Origin: Rhizobiales bacterium dw_265
Lineage (GTDB): Bacteria > Pseudomonadota > Alphaproteobacteria > Micropepsales > Micropepsaceae
Reading direction: 5' to 3'
NCBI GenBank assembly: GCA_018449595.1
Contig: JAAVUU010000003.1
Coordinates: 124,001-188,000 of the forward strand
DNA length: 64,000 nucleotides
Each line of letters starts with the position of its first letter. Positions within the stretch are counted from its first letter, which is position 1. The translations under genes and the position numbers were made by a program. Positions 1-7,965 of the stretch are shown here, in pieces. Under the pieces are notes generated by a model. The model was not told the origin of the DNA and did not search any database. It saw nothing but the letters and a program-made list of their open reading frames with translations.

Positions 1-836
1 TGCTGCTGATCGGCGCCGGCCTGACCACGGTGGACGTGGCGCTGCGCCTGACGCAGGAAGGCCATCGCGGCCCCATCCTGGCGGTGTCGCGGCGTGGCCT
101 GCAGCCGCGCCAGCACAGGGCGGGCGGCGCCTGGGCGGAATTCCTGCATGACAGGATACCGGCCTCGCCGCTCACGCTGCTGCGGCTGATGCGGTCGGAG
201 ATCGCCCGTGCCGCGGCCCAGGACATTCCCTGGCAGCGGGTGTTCGACGCCGCCCGCCCCGCCGTGGCGGCGGTATGGGAAGGCTGGAGCGACCGCCATC
301 GCCGCCAGTTCCTGCGCCATCTGCGGCCGCGCTGGGACGTGCATCGCCACCGCACCGCGCCGCGCATCGGCACGGCGCTGGAAAAACTGGTCCAGGAAGG
401 CCGGCTGGAAACCGTATCGGGGCGGATCGGCGGCTATGCCGAAGCCGGCGACCATGTGAACGTGACCATCCGGCTGCGCGGCGGCGGCACGCGGGCGTTC
501 CGCGCCGGCCATATCGTCAACTGCACCGGCCCCGGCGCGGACTTCGACAAGATCGCCATTCCCCTGATCGCGGACATGCGCGAGCGGCGGCTGGCGGTGC
601 CCGATCCGCTGGGCCTGGGGTTCGAGACCCGCGACTGCGCCGTGGTGGATGCGGCGGGCAAGCCATCGTCCTGGCTGTTCGCGCTGGGGCCGCTGACCAA
701 GCCGGCCTGGTGGGAGATTGTGGCGGTGCCCGAGATCAACCTGCAGGTCGAACGGCTGGTGGCGCAGATCACCAGCGAAAAGCCGCCGGAACGGCTGACC
801 ACCGCCGATTTCCTGGGCATGGGCGAGGGCATCTGA
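1..836 (+). CDS. FAD/NAD(P)-binding protein, C-terminal part (5' end outside window)
   Basis: The frame is already open at base 3 and ends in TGA at 834-836, so the N-terminus lies before the window. The first visible residues (LLIGAGLTTVDVAL) form a glycine-rich dinucleotide-binding loop. Later come VNCTGP (about visible residue 172), DPLGLGFET and FALGPLTKPAWWE. This order resembles the COG4529/YdhS-like family of two-dinucleotide flavoproteins, whose substrates are mostly unknown. Because the first FAD-binding loop is not visible, the assignment rests on the C-terminal half only. A 100-base gap with its own Shine-Dalgarno separates it from the next gene, so cotranscription is uncertain. 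Confidence 0.7.
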   Translation, partial: LLIGAGLTTVDVALRLTQEGHRGPILAVSRRGLQPRQHRAGGAWAEFLHDRIPASPLTLLRLMRSEIARAAAQDIPWQRVFDAARPAVAAVWEGWSDRHRRQFLRHLRPRWDVHRHRTAPRIGTALEKLVQEGRLETVSGRIGGYAEAGDHVNVTIRLRGGGTRAFRAGHIVNCTGPGADFDKIAIPLIADMRERRLAVPDPLGLGFETRDCAVVDAAGKPSSWLFALGPLTKPAWWEIVAVPEINLQVERLVAQITSEKPPERLTTADFLGMGEGI

Positions 837-938
837 AATGTCCATAAAGGCCGCTTGACCGTTTTCGCCATGCGGCAAAGACTGTCATACCCTCTTTCTA
901 ACATTCCGCCCGCATAGTCCCGACAAGGAGAATTCCCC

Positions 939-1769
939 ATGCCCTTCGTGACCGCACAGGACGGCGTCGATATCTTCTACAAGGACTGGGGCACCGGCCA
1001 GCCCATCGTGTTCAGCCATGGCTGGCCGCTGTCGGCCGATGACTGGGACAACCAGCTGCTGTTTTTCCTGGGCCTGGGCTATCGCGTCATCGCCCATGAC
1101 CGGCGCGGCCATGGCCGTTCCAGCCAGGGCGCCGAGGGCCATGATATCGCCCATTACGCCGCCGACCTGGCGGTGCTGGCCGAGGCGCTGGACCTGAAAG
1201 ACGCCATCCATGTCGGCCATTCCACCGGCGGCGGCGAAGTCGCGGCCTATGTCGCGCGCCATGGCGAGCCGCAGGGCCGCGTCGCCAAGGCGGCGCTGAT
1301 CAGCGCCGTTCCGCCCCTGATGGTCAAGACCGAGGCCAATCCGCTGGGCCTGCCCAAGGAGGCGTTCGACGGCCTGCAGGCGCAACTGGCCGCCAACCGC
1401 TCCAAATTCTACCGCGACCTGCCGGAAGGGCCCTTCTATGGCTACAACCGGCCGGGTGCCAAGCCAATCGAAGCGGTGATCGCCAACTGGTGGCGCCAGG
1501 GCATGATGGGCGGGGCCAAGGCGCATTACGACGGCATCGTCGCCTTCTCCCAGACCGACTTCACCGGCGACCTGCAGAAGATCACCGTGCCGACCCTGGT
1601 GATGCACAGCGAGGACGACCAGATCGTGCCCTATGTCGCGGCCGGCCCGCTCAGCGCCAAGCTGCTGAAGAACGGCAGGCTGATCACCTACAAGGATTTC
1701 CCCCACGGCATGCCCACCACCCATGCCGATGCGATCAACGCCGACCTGCTGGCCTTCATCAAGGAATGA
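939..1769 (+). CDS. Alpha/beta hydrolase, non-heme chloroperoxidase/arylesterase-like
   Basis: A 276-residue single-domain alpha/beta hydrolase. The oxyanion-hole HGW is at residues 27-29, the nucleophile elbow GHSTGG puts Ser at 95, and the likely acid and base are Asp227 (HSEDDQ) and His256 (FPHGMP). The length and the GHSTGGGE elbow match the cofactor-free haloperoxidase/esterase group; in that family the real activity is usually ester hydrolysis and perhydrolysis of small acids. No signal peptide is visible, so it is likely cytoplasmic. A strong Shine-Dalgarno AAGGAG (925-930) precedes ATG. Its stop overlaps the next start as ATGA, indicating translational coupling with the FKBP gene. Confidence 0.85.
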   Translation: MPFVTAQDGVDIFYKDWGTGQPIVFSHGWPLSADDWDNQLLFFLGLGYRVIAHDRRGHGRSSQGAEGHDIAHYAADLAVLAEALDLKDAIHVGHSTGGGEVAAYVARHGEPQGRVAKAALISAVPPLMVKTEANPLGLPKEAFDGLQAQLAANRSKFYRDLPEGPFYGYNRPGAKPIEAVIANWWRQGMMGGAKAHYDGIVAFSQTDFTGDLQKITVPTLVMHSEDDQIVPYVAAGPLSAKLLKNGRLITYKDFPHGMPTTHADAINADLLAFIKE

Positions 1770-2320
1770 TCGGCCGCGTCCTGCTTGCGCTGCCGGTTCT
1801 GCTGGCGCTGGCCGCGCCGGCGCGGGCGGCGGAAGACGCGCTCGGCCCGGCGGCCAACACCGCCTTCCTGGCGGCCAATGCCAAAAAGCCCGGCACCGTG
1901 CTGCGGCCCAGCGGGCTGCAGTACCGGGTGCTGCATGCCGGTTTCGGCCGCCGGGTGGGCGCCGACGATGTGGCGCAGCTTTCCTATAGCGTCAGCCTGG
2001 TCAACGGGACGGTGGTGGAAAAGACTCCGGCTGTGCTGCCCACCAGCCTGGGGGTCAGCACCATCGCCATGGCCGGGCTTGCCGAGGCGCTGCCCCTGAT
2101 GCGCGAGGGCGACCGCTGGCTGCTGGCGGTGCCGGCCAACCTGGCCTTCGGCACCAAGGCGGCGATGAACGGCGCGGTGCCGCCGGGCCAGACGCTGGTG
2201 TTCGACCTGACGGTGATCGCCACCGCGCCGCCCCAGCCCGGCAAGGCGGTGCCGGACAATCCTTTGTCGGTGTGGAGCAACGGCCGCGAGGCCGGCGGGG
2301 CGATCACCATTCGCCCATGA
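1766..2320 (+). CDS. FKBP-type peptidyl-prolyl cis-trans isomerase, exported
   Basis: A 184-residue protein starting with a clear signal peptide (hydrophobic core [13 protein letters not shown], then ARA-AED), so it acts in the periplasm. From about residue 45 it carries an FKBP-like domain: GLQYRVL, a central GDRWLLAVP segment, LAFG and a terminal [11 protein letters not shown] strand, the typical order of FkpA/Mip-like folding helpers. The binding-site pattern is looser than in canonical FkpA (for example no VPPNSTLIFEVEL), so activity may be weak. The start was chosen at ATG 1766 because the signal peptide begins there and the codon overlaps the previous stop. Confidence 0.75.
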   Translation: MIGRVLLALPVLLALAAPARAAEDALGPAANTAFLAANAKKPGTVLRPSGLQYRVLHAGFGRRVGADDVAQLSYSVSLVNGTVVEKTPAVLPTSLGVSTIAMAGLAEALPLMREGDRWLLAVPANLAFGTKAAMNGAVPPGQTLVFDLTVIATAPPQPGKAVPDNPLSVWSNGREAGGAITIRP

Positions 2321-2508
2321 GCAGCCCCGATGACGATCCGGACGACGAAGACGCCCGCCAGCGCGGCAACCTGATCGCGCTGGGCTTTGTCGTGGCGCTG
2401 GTGGTGGGCGCGGTGTGGCTGATCCACGCCTATAAGAAGAACCGCGACGATATGGATTGTTTCCTGTCCGGGCGCAGGAACTGTCCCGCCGCCCGGATAA
2501 ACCAGTAG
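2317..2508 (+). CDS. Small single-pass membrane protein of unknown function
   Basis: A 63-residue protein with an acidic N-terminus ([13 protein letters not shown]), one transmembrane helix (about residues 17-37, LIALGFVVALVVGAVWLI) and a short basic tail with two cysteines (DCFLSGRRNC). The start ATG overlaps the stop of the FKBP gene (ATGA), so it is probably coupled to it. Small proteins of this layout are common in alphaproteobacteria, but I cannot name a family. The charge distribution suggests an N-in or N-out single span with the cysteine tail on the other side; orientation is not certain. Confidence 0.65.
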   Translation: MSSPDDDPDDEDARQRGNLIALGFVVALVVGAVWLIHAYKKNRDDMDCFLSGRRNCPAARINQ

Positions 2509-2518
2509 GCAGCCGGAC

Positions 2519-2547
2519 TTGACGGGCTATCGGCCCCCCCTTATAGG
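2519..2547 (+). promoter_or_regulatory. Sigma-70-type promoter of the tRNA-Val gene
   Basis: TTGACG (2519-2524) and TATAGG (2542-2547) are separated by exactly 17 bases. The expected transcription start is about 30 bases before the mature tRNA. This is one of the clearest vegetative promoters in the window. Confidence 0.65.
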
Positions 2548-2583
2548 CTGCGCCCCTCCGCCAGCCCTCCCGGGGCCGCAGGC

Positions 2584-2658
2584 GGGCGCGTAGCTCAGCG
2601 GGAGAGCACTCCCTTCACACGGGAGGGGTCACAGGTTCAATCCCTGTCGCGCCCACCA
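2584..2658 (+). tRNA. tRNA-Val, anticodon CAC
   Basis: The 75-base sequence folds into a complete cloverleaf. The acceptor stem GGGCGCG (2584-2590) pairs with CGCGCCC (2648-2654), the D stem is GCTC/GAGC, and the anticodon stem CTCCC/GGGAG encloses TTCACAC with anticodon CAC at 2616-2618. The T arm is ACAGG-TTCAATC-CCTGT. Discriminator A and an encoded CCA (2656-2658) end the gene. CAC reads the GUG valine codon, abundant in high-GC genomes. Confidence 0.97.
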
Positions 2659-2660
2659 TT

Positions 2661-2686
2661 GTAAGCAACGCGAAGGCGTTGCTTAC
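2661..2686 (+). terminator. Perfect stem-loop just after tRNA-Val, possible terminator
   Basis: GTAAGCAACGC (2661-2671) and GCGTTGCTTAC (2676-2686) form a perfect 11-bp stem with a GAAG loop, two bases after the tRNA CCA end. No T-run follows, so it is not a textbook intrinsic terminator; it could instead be a processing or REP-like hairpin. From here to 2874 I see no gene, only a second palindrome (GCGCCGC/GCGGCGC, 2835-2852). Confidence 0.4.
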
Positions 2687-2849
2687 GATGGTGCCGAGTG
2701 GGCCGCGCGCCAGCGACTTGAGGCCCGCGAGGCCCACCCTTCGCGGAAGGGTGCCGGCCAATTGCACTTTCATATTCTTGATAGACCGGAAACCGGCCCC
2801 GCGAAGGTGCGCTCCGGGATTGAACTTTGTTTTTGCGCCGCATGCGCGG

Positions 2850-2875
2850 CGCATTAAGTATAATGTCCCCAGAAT
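2850..2875 (+). repeat. Single copy of the RAYT-associated repeat
   Basis: The sequence ATTAAGTATAATGTCCCC followed by AGAAT matches, with a few changes, the 25-bp repeat that flanks the transposase near 4.2-5.0 kb (AATTAAGTATAGTGTCCC...). It lies at the far end of the two-gene module 2875-4106, so the module has this repeat family at both ends. Confidence 0.6.
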
Positions 2876-3300
2876 CAAGAGCGACTGCACGGGACGCCCC
2901 AATGGGGCAAACATACAATACCAGATGGCGCGTATTGGTAGTCCATCCGTATCGCAGCGTCGATGGCGCGTCGTGCAGTTACCGCACTCATCGCAAGTCC
3001 CAAAATACCTATCATGACGATGAAAAGAATTTCTGAACTTCGCGACGATCGCATCGATCGAGCGACCGACACCAACCCCACGAAGCCGATAAGTTGGAAA
3101 AACAAAGGACCGAGCAGATAAGTCGCCTTATCGACATGCCTACCGGAGTCCGGCTCAGCAAAATGCAGAAAGCTCGCGTAGTCCGGCGTTGCAATGTAGG
3201 CCGCGGCATCGACATAAGCTGTTGCGCCAACGGCGAGGATGTATACGCTGAACGCCGCGACAAGTACTATTGCACTTCGCAGCCTTGGTTTTATGGGCAT
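2875..3300 (-). CDS. Predicted four-helix membrane protein, unknown
   Basis: A 141-residue protein with hydrophobic segments near residues 11-30, 62-82 and 90-110, joined by short polar loops; a fourth weaker segment may follow. No known family is recognised. The start ATG lies inside the 3' end of the upstream gene, giving a 10-base overlap, so translation is probably coupled and the two proteins likely act together. Base composition is visibly more AT-rich than the surrounding genes, and repeats of a transposase family lie on both sides, which points to horizontal acquisition. The C-terminal tail (residues 115-141) looks degenerate, and its true end is uncertain. Confidence 0.6.
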   Translation of the reverse strand: MPIKPRLRSAIVLVAAFSVYILAVGATAYVDAAAYIATPDYASFLHFAEPDSGRHVDKATYLLGPLFFQLIGFVGLVSVARSMRSSRSSEILFIVMIGILGLAMSAVTARRAIDAAIRMDYQYAPSGIVCLPHWGVPCSRS

Positions 3301-4106
3301 GGTTTGAGCAGGGAATAAAACTGATCGAGGGCTGCTTCCGAAAACGTGCTGTTAGACCCCATCGCGGCAATTGGGGTGTTCGGCTTAAACACCGCCAGAT
3401 ATGCAAGTCCAAATTCCTGTGCCGTGGTCGGCCAGAACCCCTTGACCGGACCAGAGACGCCTTCAATATAACCAAGCGGTGGCACCCACCCCTTGTAATC
3501 GGCGCTCCATGGAACATCCTCAAGAGTGCCCGCAGCATTATACCCAAATTTATAGCAGCGCGCGCGAACCTCTGCTAAGGGGCGAAATAGGACCTCCGAT
3601 GGAATTCCAGCTGCGCTATAATATTGTTTCTCGGCAGCCGCTTTCGGCGCGAAAAGCTCTTGTGCATCTTTGGGAGCGCGATTTCCCAGCATTCTCAACA
3701 TCGAAGAATTCGTATTGTGCAGAACTACGAGGGAATTTGGTAAAACTGTCCGGTCCTTTGCTGTCATAAATATGAAACTCGCACATGCTGACGCGCAAGC
3801 CTTTGATACAACTAATTTCAAATTGCGCACTCTTATCTCTCTTCCGATTGTCATTGCGGCAACGGCGTCGCCCCCTGCGGAGGTGATAACCACGGCGCGA
3901 ACATCGGGAGCTAGAAGTCTCGAAAATTGCTTTGCAGTTGAATCTACAAGATCGCCTCGAATGATGATGATGTCACCATGACGCCTCACGTCGGACTGAG
4001 CGGCGCCTTCTCTTTGCACATCTGTGCTCATCGATTGCGCATGTAGCAGCTGAACACAAAAGGTTGATAAGACAACTGAATGACAGATAGCTTTTCTGAG
4101 ACTCAT
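3291..4106 (-). CDS. ClpP/SppA-fold periplasmic protein (COG3904-like), putative serine protease
   Basis: A 271-residue protein with a signal peptide (residues 1-24, ending LLHAQ). Residues 64-135 follow the ClpP/crotonase pattern: VVITSAGGD (ClpP-like SxGG oxyanion loop), a helix, then KACASACASF with Ser106, and LVVLHN with His130. The Ser-His spacing of 24 is close to that of ClpP (25). This resembles predicted periplasmic ClpP-like proteins with a CASAC motif. The C-terminal half (150-271) is not recognised. ATG 4106 was chosen because GGAGG sits six bases upstream and the signal peptide starts there. It leads a two-gene unit with the overlapping membrane-protein gene; AT-rich composition suggests transfer. 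Confidence 0.7.
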   Translation of the reverse strand: MSLRKAICHSVVLSTFCVQLLHAQSMSTDVQREGAAQSDVRRHGDIIIIRGDLVDSTAKQFSRLLAPDVRAVVITSAGGDAVAAMTIGREIRVRNLKLVVSKACASACASFIFMTAKDRTVLPNSLVVLHNTNSSMLRMLGNRAPKDAQELFAPKAAAEKQYYSAAGIPSEVLFRPLAEVRARCYKFGYNAAGTLEDVPWSADYKGWVPPLGYIEGVSGPVKGFWPTTAQEFGLAYLAVFKPNTPIAAMGSNSTFSEAALDQFYSLLKPCP

Positions 4107-4136
4107 GGAGACCTCCAAGCCGATATTGAGAGCATA

Positions 4137-4209
4137 AATTCCGGGGACACTAATAAATTCCCTAATAAATTCCGGGGACACTATAATTCCGGGGACACTA
4201 TACTTAATT
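4137..4209 (+). repeat. Array of RAYT-associated repeats, left side of transposase
   Basis: AATTCCGGGGACACTA occurs at 4137-4152, 4168-4183 and 4185-4200, with a truncated copy near 4156. The last copy continues into TACTTAATT (to 4209). The 25-base unit 4185-4209 is the inverse of 4939-4963 and 5019-5043 with a single mismatch, so it forms the left inverted end of the transposase element. Confidence 0.8.
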
Positions 4210-4241
4210 GACACGTGCGATTGGCTGTATCAGTGTCGGGC

Positions 4242-4928
4242 ATGGCGCGGATGGCAAGAGTGGTAGCGGCTGGGGTGCCGCATCATGTGACGCAGCGGGG
4301 CAACCGCCGCCAGCCGGTGTTTTTCTCGGAGGCCGACTACGGCACCTACAAGGCTTTGCTTGCGGAAAGCTGCGCCGCCGCCCGCGTGGCGGTATGGGCC
4401 TATTGCCTGATGCCCAACCATGTCCACCTGATCTTGGTGCCGCGCGACGAGGATGGCCTGCGCGCTGCACTGGCGGACGCGCATCGCCGCTATTCGCGCG
4501 GAGTCAATTTCCGCGAAGGCTGGCGGGGCTATCTGTGGCAGGGCCGCTTCGCCTCTTTTCCGATGGACGACAATTACCTGTTGGCCTGCGCTCGCTATGT
4601 CGAACTCAATCCCGTGCGCGCCCGGCTTGCGGAACGCGTGCGCGAATGGCGGTGGTCCAGTGCGCGGGCGCATCTCGATGGCCGGGACGACGGGTTGGTC
4701 AGCACTGCACCGTTGCTGGAGCGGGTCGGCGACTGGAAAAGCTTTCTGGGCGAAGGACTGGACGACGCGACGCGCGAGGCAATCCGCACGGCGGAACGGA
4801 CTGGCAGGCCGCTGGGCGCATCCGCTTTCGTCCGCAAGCTGGAGAAGCGCCTGGATCGCCCGCTGGCGCGACGCAAGCCGGGACCGAAGCCTCGCGGCGG
4901 GGACAGCGAGCAGCCGAAGCTGCTATAA
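4242..4928 (+). CDS. REP-associated tyrosine transposase (Y1, HUH family)
   Basis: A 228-residue Y1 transposase of the IS200-like/TnpA_REP group. HHVTQRGNRR (residues 14-23) is the family's N-terminal hallmark. The metal-binding HUH motif is PNHVHL with His60 and His62, and the likely catalytic tyrosine is Tyr119 in RYVELNPVRA. The tail (190-228) is basic and probably contacts DNA. The start at ATG 4242 gives the usual MARMARVV beginning; ATG 4251 is an alternative. The gene appears intact, so the element may still be active. Its last codons (PKPRGGDSEQPKLL) are within the 80-bp sequence that is duplicated downstream. Confidence 0.88.
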   Translation: MARMARVVAAGVPHHVTQRGNRRQPVFFSEADYGTYKALLAESCAAARVAVWAYCLMPNHVHLILVPRDEDGLRAALADAHRRYSRGVNFREGWRGYLWQGRFASFPMDDNYLLACARYVELNPVRARLAERVREWRWSSARAHLDGRDDGLVSTAPLLERVGDWKSFLGEGLDDATREAIRTAERTGRPLGASAFVRKLEKRLDRPLARRKPGPKPRGGDSEQPKLL

Positions 4929-5045
4929 TGGCGCGGTGAATTAAGTATAGTGTCCCTGGAATTCCGAAGCCTCGCGGCGGGGACAGCGAGCAGCCGAAGC
5001 TGCTATAATGGCGCGGTGAATTAAGTATAGTGTCCCTGGAATTCC
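4884..5045 (+). repeat. 80-bp tandem duplication at the transposase 3' end
   Basis: Bases 4884-4963 are repeated without change at 4964-5043, and identity runs two bases further. Each copy contains the last codons of the transposase, its stop codon, and one right-end repeat (4939-4963 and 5019-5043). The lack of any mismatch implies a recent event. Confidence 0.9.
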
Positions 5046-5097
5046 TAGTGTCCCTGGAATTCCCTCCTCTGGAATTCCCTGGAATTCCAAACATCCC

Positions 5098-5361
5098 TTA
5101 CAGCCGCCCCGGAAGCATCACGGCCAACAGCACCGACAAAACCTGCAGGGCAATTCCCCCGGCCAGCATTTTCGCGCCCAGCATCGGGCCAGGTCCGCGC
5201 CAGGAAGAAATTGGAACCTTGCCGGTGCCGTCACGCGCGGCCCGGGCGTTTCCGCGCACGAAATACCAGCCGAAGACCGCGACCCCGATCAGAGCCAGGG
5301 CGAGCCCGCCGAATTTGAGCACCCCGACCGATAGCCATGCCAGGTTGAGAAACAACGCCAT
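5098..5361 (-). CDS. Small two-helix membrane protein, unknown
   Basis: An 87-residue protein with two hydrophobic segments (about residues 8-33 and 63-84) connected by a basic, glycine-rich loop (RGNARAARDGTGKVP). This is an ordinary layout for a small inner-membrane protein; no family is recognised. No good Shine-Dalgarno precedes the ATG. Its stop lies just beyond the last transposase repeat fragment, so the repeat array abuts its 3' end. It may form a loose transcription unit with the secreted-protein gene upstream on the same strand, 214 bases away; that gap holds nothing I can identify. Confidence 0.55.
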   Translation of the reverse strand: MALFLNLAWLSVGVLKFGGLALALIGVAVFGWYFVRGNARAARDGTGKVPISSWRGPGPMLGAKMLAGGIALQVLSVLLAVMLPGRL

Positions 5362-5575
5362 CAGGCAGTCCTAGCATGGCTGGTTCGCCCGGCAGCCTGC
5401 CACTTTCCCGTCAACCGCGATACACCGCCGGCTGCCGCATTGGCGATCTTGCGCTTATTTTTCGGCATCCGGATGGGCGCGCGCTTCATCCATGCGCATC
5501 TCTTTGCTCAGGGTTGCAAGCCGTTCCGCGAAGTGATGGTTCCTCTCCGGCCGTGCCGCCGGTACGAACCATTGG

Positions 5576-5941
5576 TCAGTGGATTGCCGGGTCCGAGGGC
5601 TGCATATCCGGATTTTGGCGCTGCGCCCCGAGGTCCTCTTTGCCAGGATTGTCTATCGGGTCGGCGTTCATGATATCGCGGTTCACCCGGCCTTGATTGT
5701 ACTGGGCCGAACGATGGGGAATTTCGTAATGCTCCAGCGCCGCCCGGTGTGCTTCAAAAGCCTGTTCGTCCGCCGGCGTCCGTTTATCGCAACGCGCTGC
5801 GGGCAGCCTGGCCTGCTCCTGACACCATAAGTCGAAATTCATGGTCGCGCCGTCGCGGACGGGTTGGGCCGAGGATGCCGTGACCGCGGCGACAAACAGA
5901 CCGCAAACGATAATGCCGGTTTTGAATTTCTGATTTCGCAT
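5576..5941 (-). CDS. Secreted hypothetical protein with one conserved cysteine pair
   Basis: A 121-residue protein: signal peptide (residues 1-26, GIIVCGLFVAAVTASSAQ), then a mature part with WCQEQARLPAARCDKR, giving two cysteines about twelve residues apart that may form a periplasmic disulfide. It continues with helical, charged sequence (DEQAFEAHRAALEHYE) and a proline/aspartate-rich tail. The function is not recognised. ATG 5941 was preferred over GTG 5956; neither has a convincing Shine-Dalgarno. It is divergent from the SDR gene at 6141, with about 200 bases between. Confidence 0.6.
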   Translation of the reverse strand: MRNQKFKTGIIVCGLFVAAVTASSAQPVRDGATMNFDLWCQEQARLPAARCDKRTPADEQAFEAHRAALEHYEIPHRSAQYNQGRVNRDIMNADPIDNPGKEDLGAQRQNPDMQPSDPAIH

Positions 5942-6140
5942 TGTTCTATAACGCACAGGGATGGGCGGGATTGGCGGGACACTTCGCCACTTCCGGCACT
6001 ATAATTGAATTCTGTACGGAACCATACCAATATCCGGGGGTTCCCTAGCGTCGGAAGGCCCACTTCCAGGTGATCGCTGACGTGCGCGTCGCTTCGAAGA
6101 CGGCAATTCCCCCCATGCCAATCCCGTGAGAACAAAGCCG

Positions 6141-7196
6141 ATGGCCCTGCATAAAGTCGTCGTCATCACAGGTGGATCATCGGGTATCGGCCGCAGCACC
6201 GCGGCTTTGTTCGCGCATCATGGCTGGCGGATCGGCCTTATCGCGCGGGGTCGGCAGGGACTGGAAGAGTCCGCCCGGGACATCGCCGCCACCGGGTCCC
6301 TGGTGGCAACCGCCCAGGCAGATGTGTCTGACAGCATCGCGTTGTCGGATGCCGTTCTCTCGATCACAAATCAGCTCGGTCCTGTGGATGTCTGGGTGAA
6401 TTGCGCTGGAAACGGTGTGTATGGCCGGTTTGGCGATGTGCCGGAAACAGACTTTCACCGGATCACCGAAGTAACCTATCACGGCACCGTCAATGGAACG
6501 CGCATCGCATTGGCCCATATGCGCGAAAGAGGTCAGGGGACGATAATCAACATCTGTTCCGCCGCCGCTTTTCACGGACTGCCGCTGATGTCCTCCTATT
6601 CCGGGGCGAAGGCGGCGGTGCGCGCTTTCGGGCAAGCGGTCCGGGGGGAATTGAAGCTGGAAAACAGTCCAATCCGGCTGCGCTCCATTTTTCCGCCGGC
6701 CGTCAACACGCCCTTTTTCAGCCACGCGATAAGCCACATGGGATGGCCCGCGCGACCCGTCGGCCCGGTATACCAGCCGCAAGTCATCGCCCAGGGAATC
6801 TGGCTGGCGGCCAAACAGGGAAATTCCGATACGGTCGTAAGCGGCACCGCCGCGCTCTTCTCACTGGCCTGCCGGATTTCCCCCACGCTCATCGGATGGT
6901 GCATGGGACGGTTGAAATTCGAACGCCAGACAACGCACAGCGAGAGCGCCTATGCGTGTCTGGAACCGACCGTGCATGCGGCCTCAACGCAATCGCTCGG
7001 CACTCGCGGTCCATTTGGCGCCTTGGCAAGAAACTGGAGCGCGCATCTTTGGCTGAAAGCCCGTTTGTCGGCCCCGGCCGATGTCATCGCGCATCGCGGG
7101 TCGCCGCTATCAGCCCCTGCGTTGCAGTCCAAACCCGATCCACAAGCACCGCATCAAGAGCGAGCGGATTTGGCGCTGCAATCAAGCGATTCTTGA
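6141..7196 (+). CDS. SDR family oxidoreductase with long C-terminal extension
   Basis: A classical short-chain dehydrogenase/reductase, 351 residues. The cofactor loop TGGSSGIG is at 10-17, NCAG at 87-90, catalytic Ser140, and YSGAK gives Tyr153 and Lys157. A basic-leaning segment after the second strand (ARGR) suggests NADP(H) preference. Residues 250-351 exceed the usual 250-residue core and show no recognised domain; the last ~37 residues are encoded opposite the end of the convergent SDR gene, so the tail may be a read-through after loss of an earlier stop. The substrate is unknown. ATG 6141 is used; GTG 6126 is possible. Confidence 0.8.
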   Translation: MALHKVVVITGGSSGIGRSTAALFAHHGWRIGLIARGRQGLEESARDIAATGSLVATAQADVSDSIALSDAVLSITNQLGPVDVWVNCAGNGVYGRFGDVPETDFHRITEVTYHGTVNGTRIALAHMRERGQGTIINICSAAAFHGLPLMSSYSGAKAAVRAFGQAVRGELKLENSPIRLRSIFPPAVNTPFFSHAISHMGWPARPVGPVYQPQVIAQGIWLAAKQGNSDTVVSGTAALFSLACRISPTLIGWCMGRLKFERQTTHSESAYACLEPTVHAASTQSLGTRGPFGALARNWSAHLWLKARLSAPADVIAHRGSPLSAPALQSKPDPQAPHQERADLALQSSDS

Positions 7197-7965
7197 TATA
7201 CACGCCGGTTACTTCGGACATCCGGGGTGACAGTGCGGCGAACAGCGCCGATGCCGCGCCTTGCTCGCTTGTCAGCGCAAACGGCGCCAGGCAGCGCCAT
7301 GCCAGGCCTATCGCCCCCCTTGCCTTCACCAGCCCGGTCGCCACCAGGCCAGGGTGAACGACATTGGCCACCATGCCGGTGCCCCTGGTGCGATTGGAAA
7401 TCGCAAAAGTGGCCATCATCAACGCCAGCTTTGACTGTGCATAGGCACGCCGCATCGACCAGGAATCGCCAAGCTCCAGATGCTCCGGGTCGATCCGGGC
7501 CCTGTCGGACGTGGACGATCCAATGTTGACGATGCGTGACGGCGCTCCAGCCGCCAGCGCCGGAAGAAGCATCTGTGAAAGCAAAACCGGCGAAAGCAGG
7601 TTTGTCGCCAGCACACGCTCCCGCTTCTCGGGCGTCAGGATTCGCCTTGTATCGAACATCCCGGCATTGTTGATAAGCAGGGACAGGTTGGCATGACGCG
7701 AAAGGATGGCCTCTCCCAGGGCGCGGGTGGAAGACATCAAGGAAAGATCCGCCACGGCTGTCTCTATGCTCGCCGATGGCAAGGCATCCAGTATCCATTG
7801 CCGGGCTGTTTGCGCGCGCGACCGATCGCGCCCAACCAAGATCACATGATGCCCCGCCTGCGCAATCCCGCGCGCGATCCACAGACCGATCCCGCCTGTC
7901 GCGCCGGTGACGACGGCCGCGGACGACTTGTCTCGATGGTGAAGCGGGGCAAACCGTTCTTGCAT
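7084..7965 (-). CDS. SDR family oxidoreductase (retinol dehydrogenase-like)
   Basis: A 293-residue SDR: TGATGGIG at 20-27, NNAG at 99-102, Ser150 region (GSSTS) and YAQSK with Tyr175 and Lys179. The order and the INNAGM...N-L-S pattern resemble the retinol-dehydrogenase/WW-domain-oxidoreductase-like subgroup that acts on lipophilic alcohols or ketones. The start is uncertain: ATG 7965 places the Rossmann loop at the usual distance, whereas an in-frame ATG at 8049 would add 28 residues; neither has a clear Shine-Dalgarno. Its 3' end overlaps the convergent SDR gene by 113 bases. It diverges from the MFS exporter at 8094, which may share its promoter region. Confidence 0.8.
   Translation of the reverse strand: MQERFAPLHHRDKSSAAVVTGATGGIGLWIARGIAQAGHHVILVGRDRSRAQTARQWILDALPSASIETAVADLSLMSSTRALGEAILSRHANLSLLINNAGMFDTRRILTPEKRERVLATNLLSPVLLSQMLLPALAAGAPSRIVNIGSSTSDRARIDPEHLELGDSWSMRRAYAQSKLALMMATFAISNRTRGTGMVANVVHPGLVATGLVKARGAIGLAWRCLAPFALTSEQGAASALFAALSPRMSEVTGVYIKNRLIAAPNPLALDAVLVDRVWTATQGLIAATRDAR

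Larger units (their letters stand above)
4185..5095 (+). mobile_element. REP-associated tyrosine transposase element with inverted repeats
   Basis: One IS200-like transposase gene lies between inverted 25-base repeats (4185-4209 versus 4939-4963 and 5019-5043; 24 of 25 match). The right side is amplified: an 80-bp tandem duplication and then shorter pieces of the same repeat (TAGTGTCCCTGGAATTCC and GGAATTCC fragments) up to about 5095. RAYT elements are domesticated relatives of IS200/IS605 that act on REP-like palindromes; no target-site duplication is expected or seen. Confidence 0.7.

Noticed and set aside
2584..2825. Possible integration site at the tRNA-Val 3' end
   Set aside because: No direct repeat of the tRNA end and no integrase; GGGATTGAAC at 2816-2825 is only a 10-base inverse match to the T arm.
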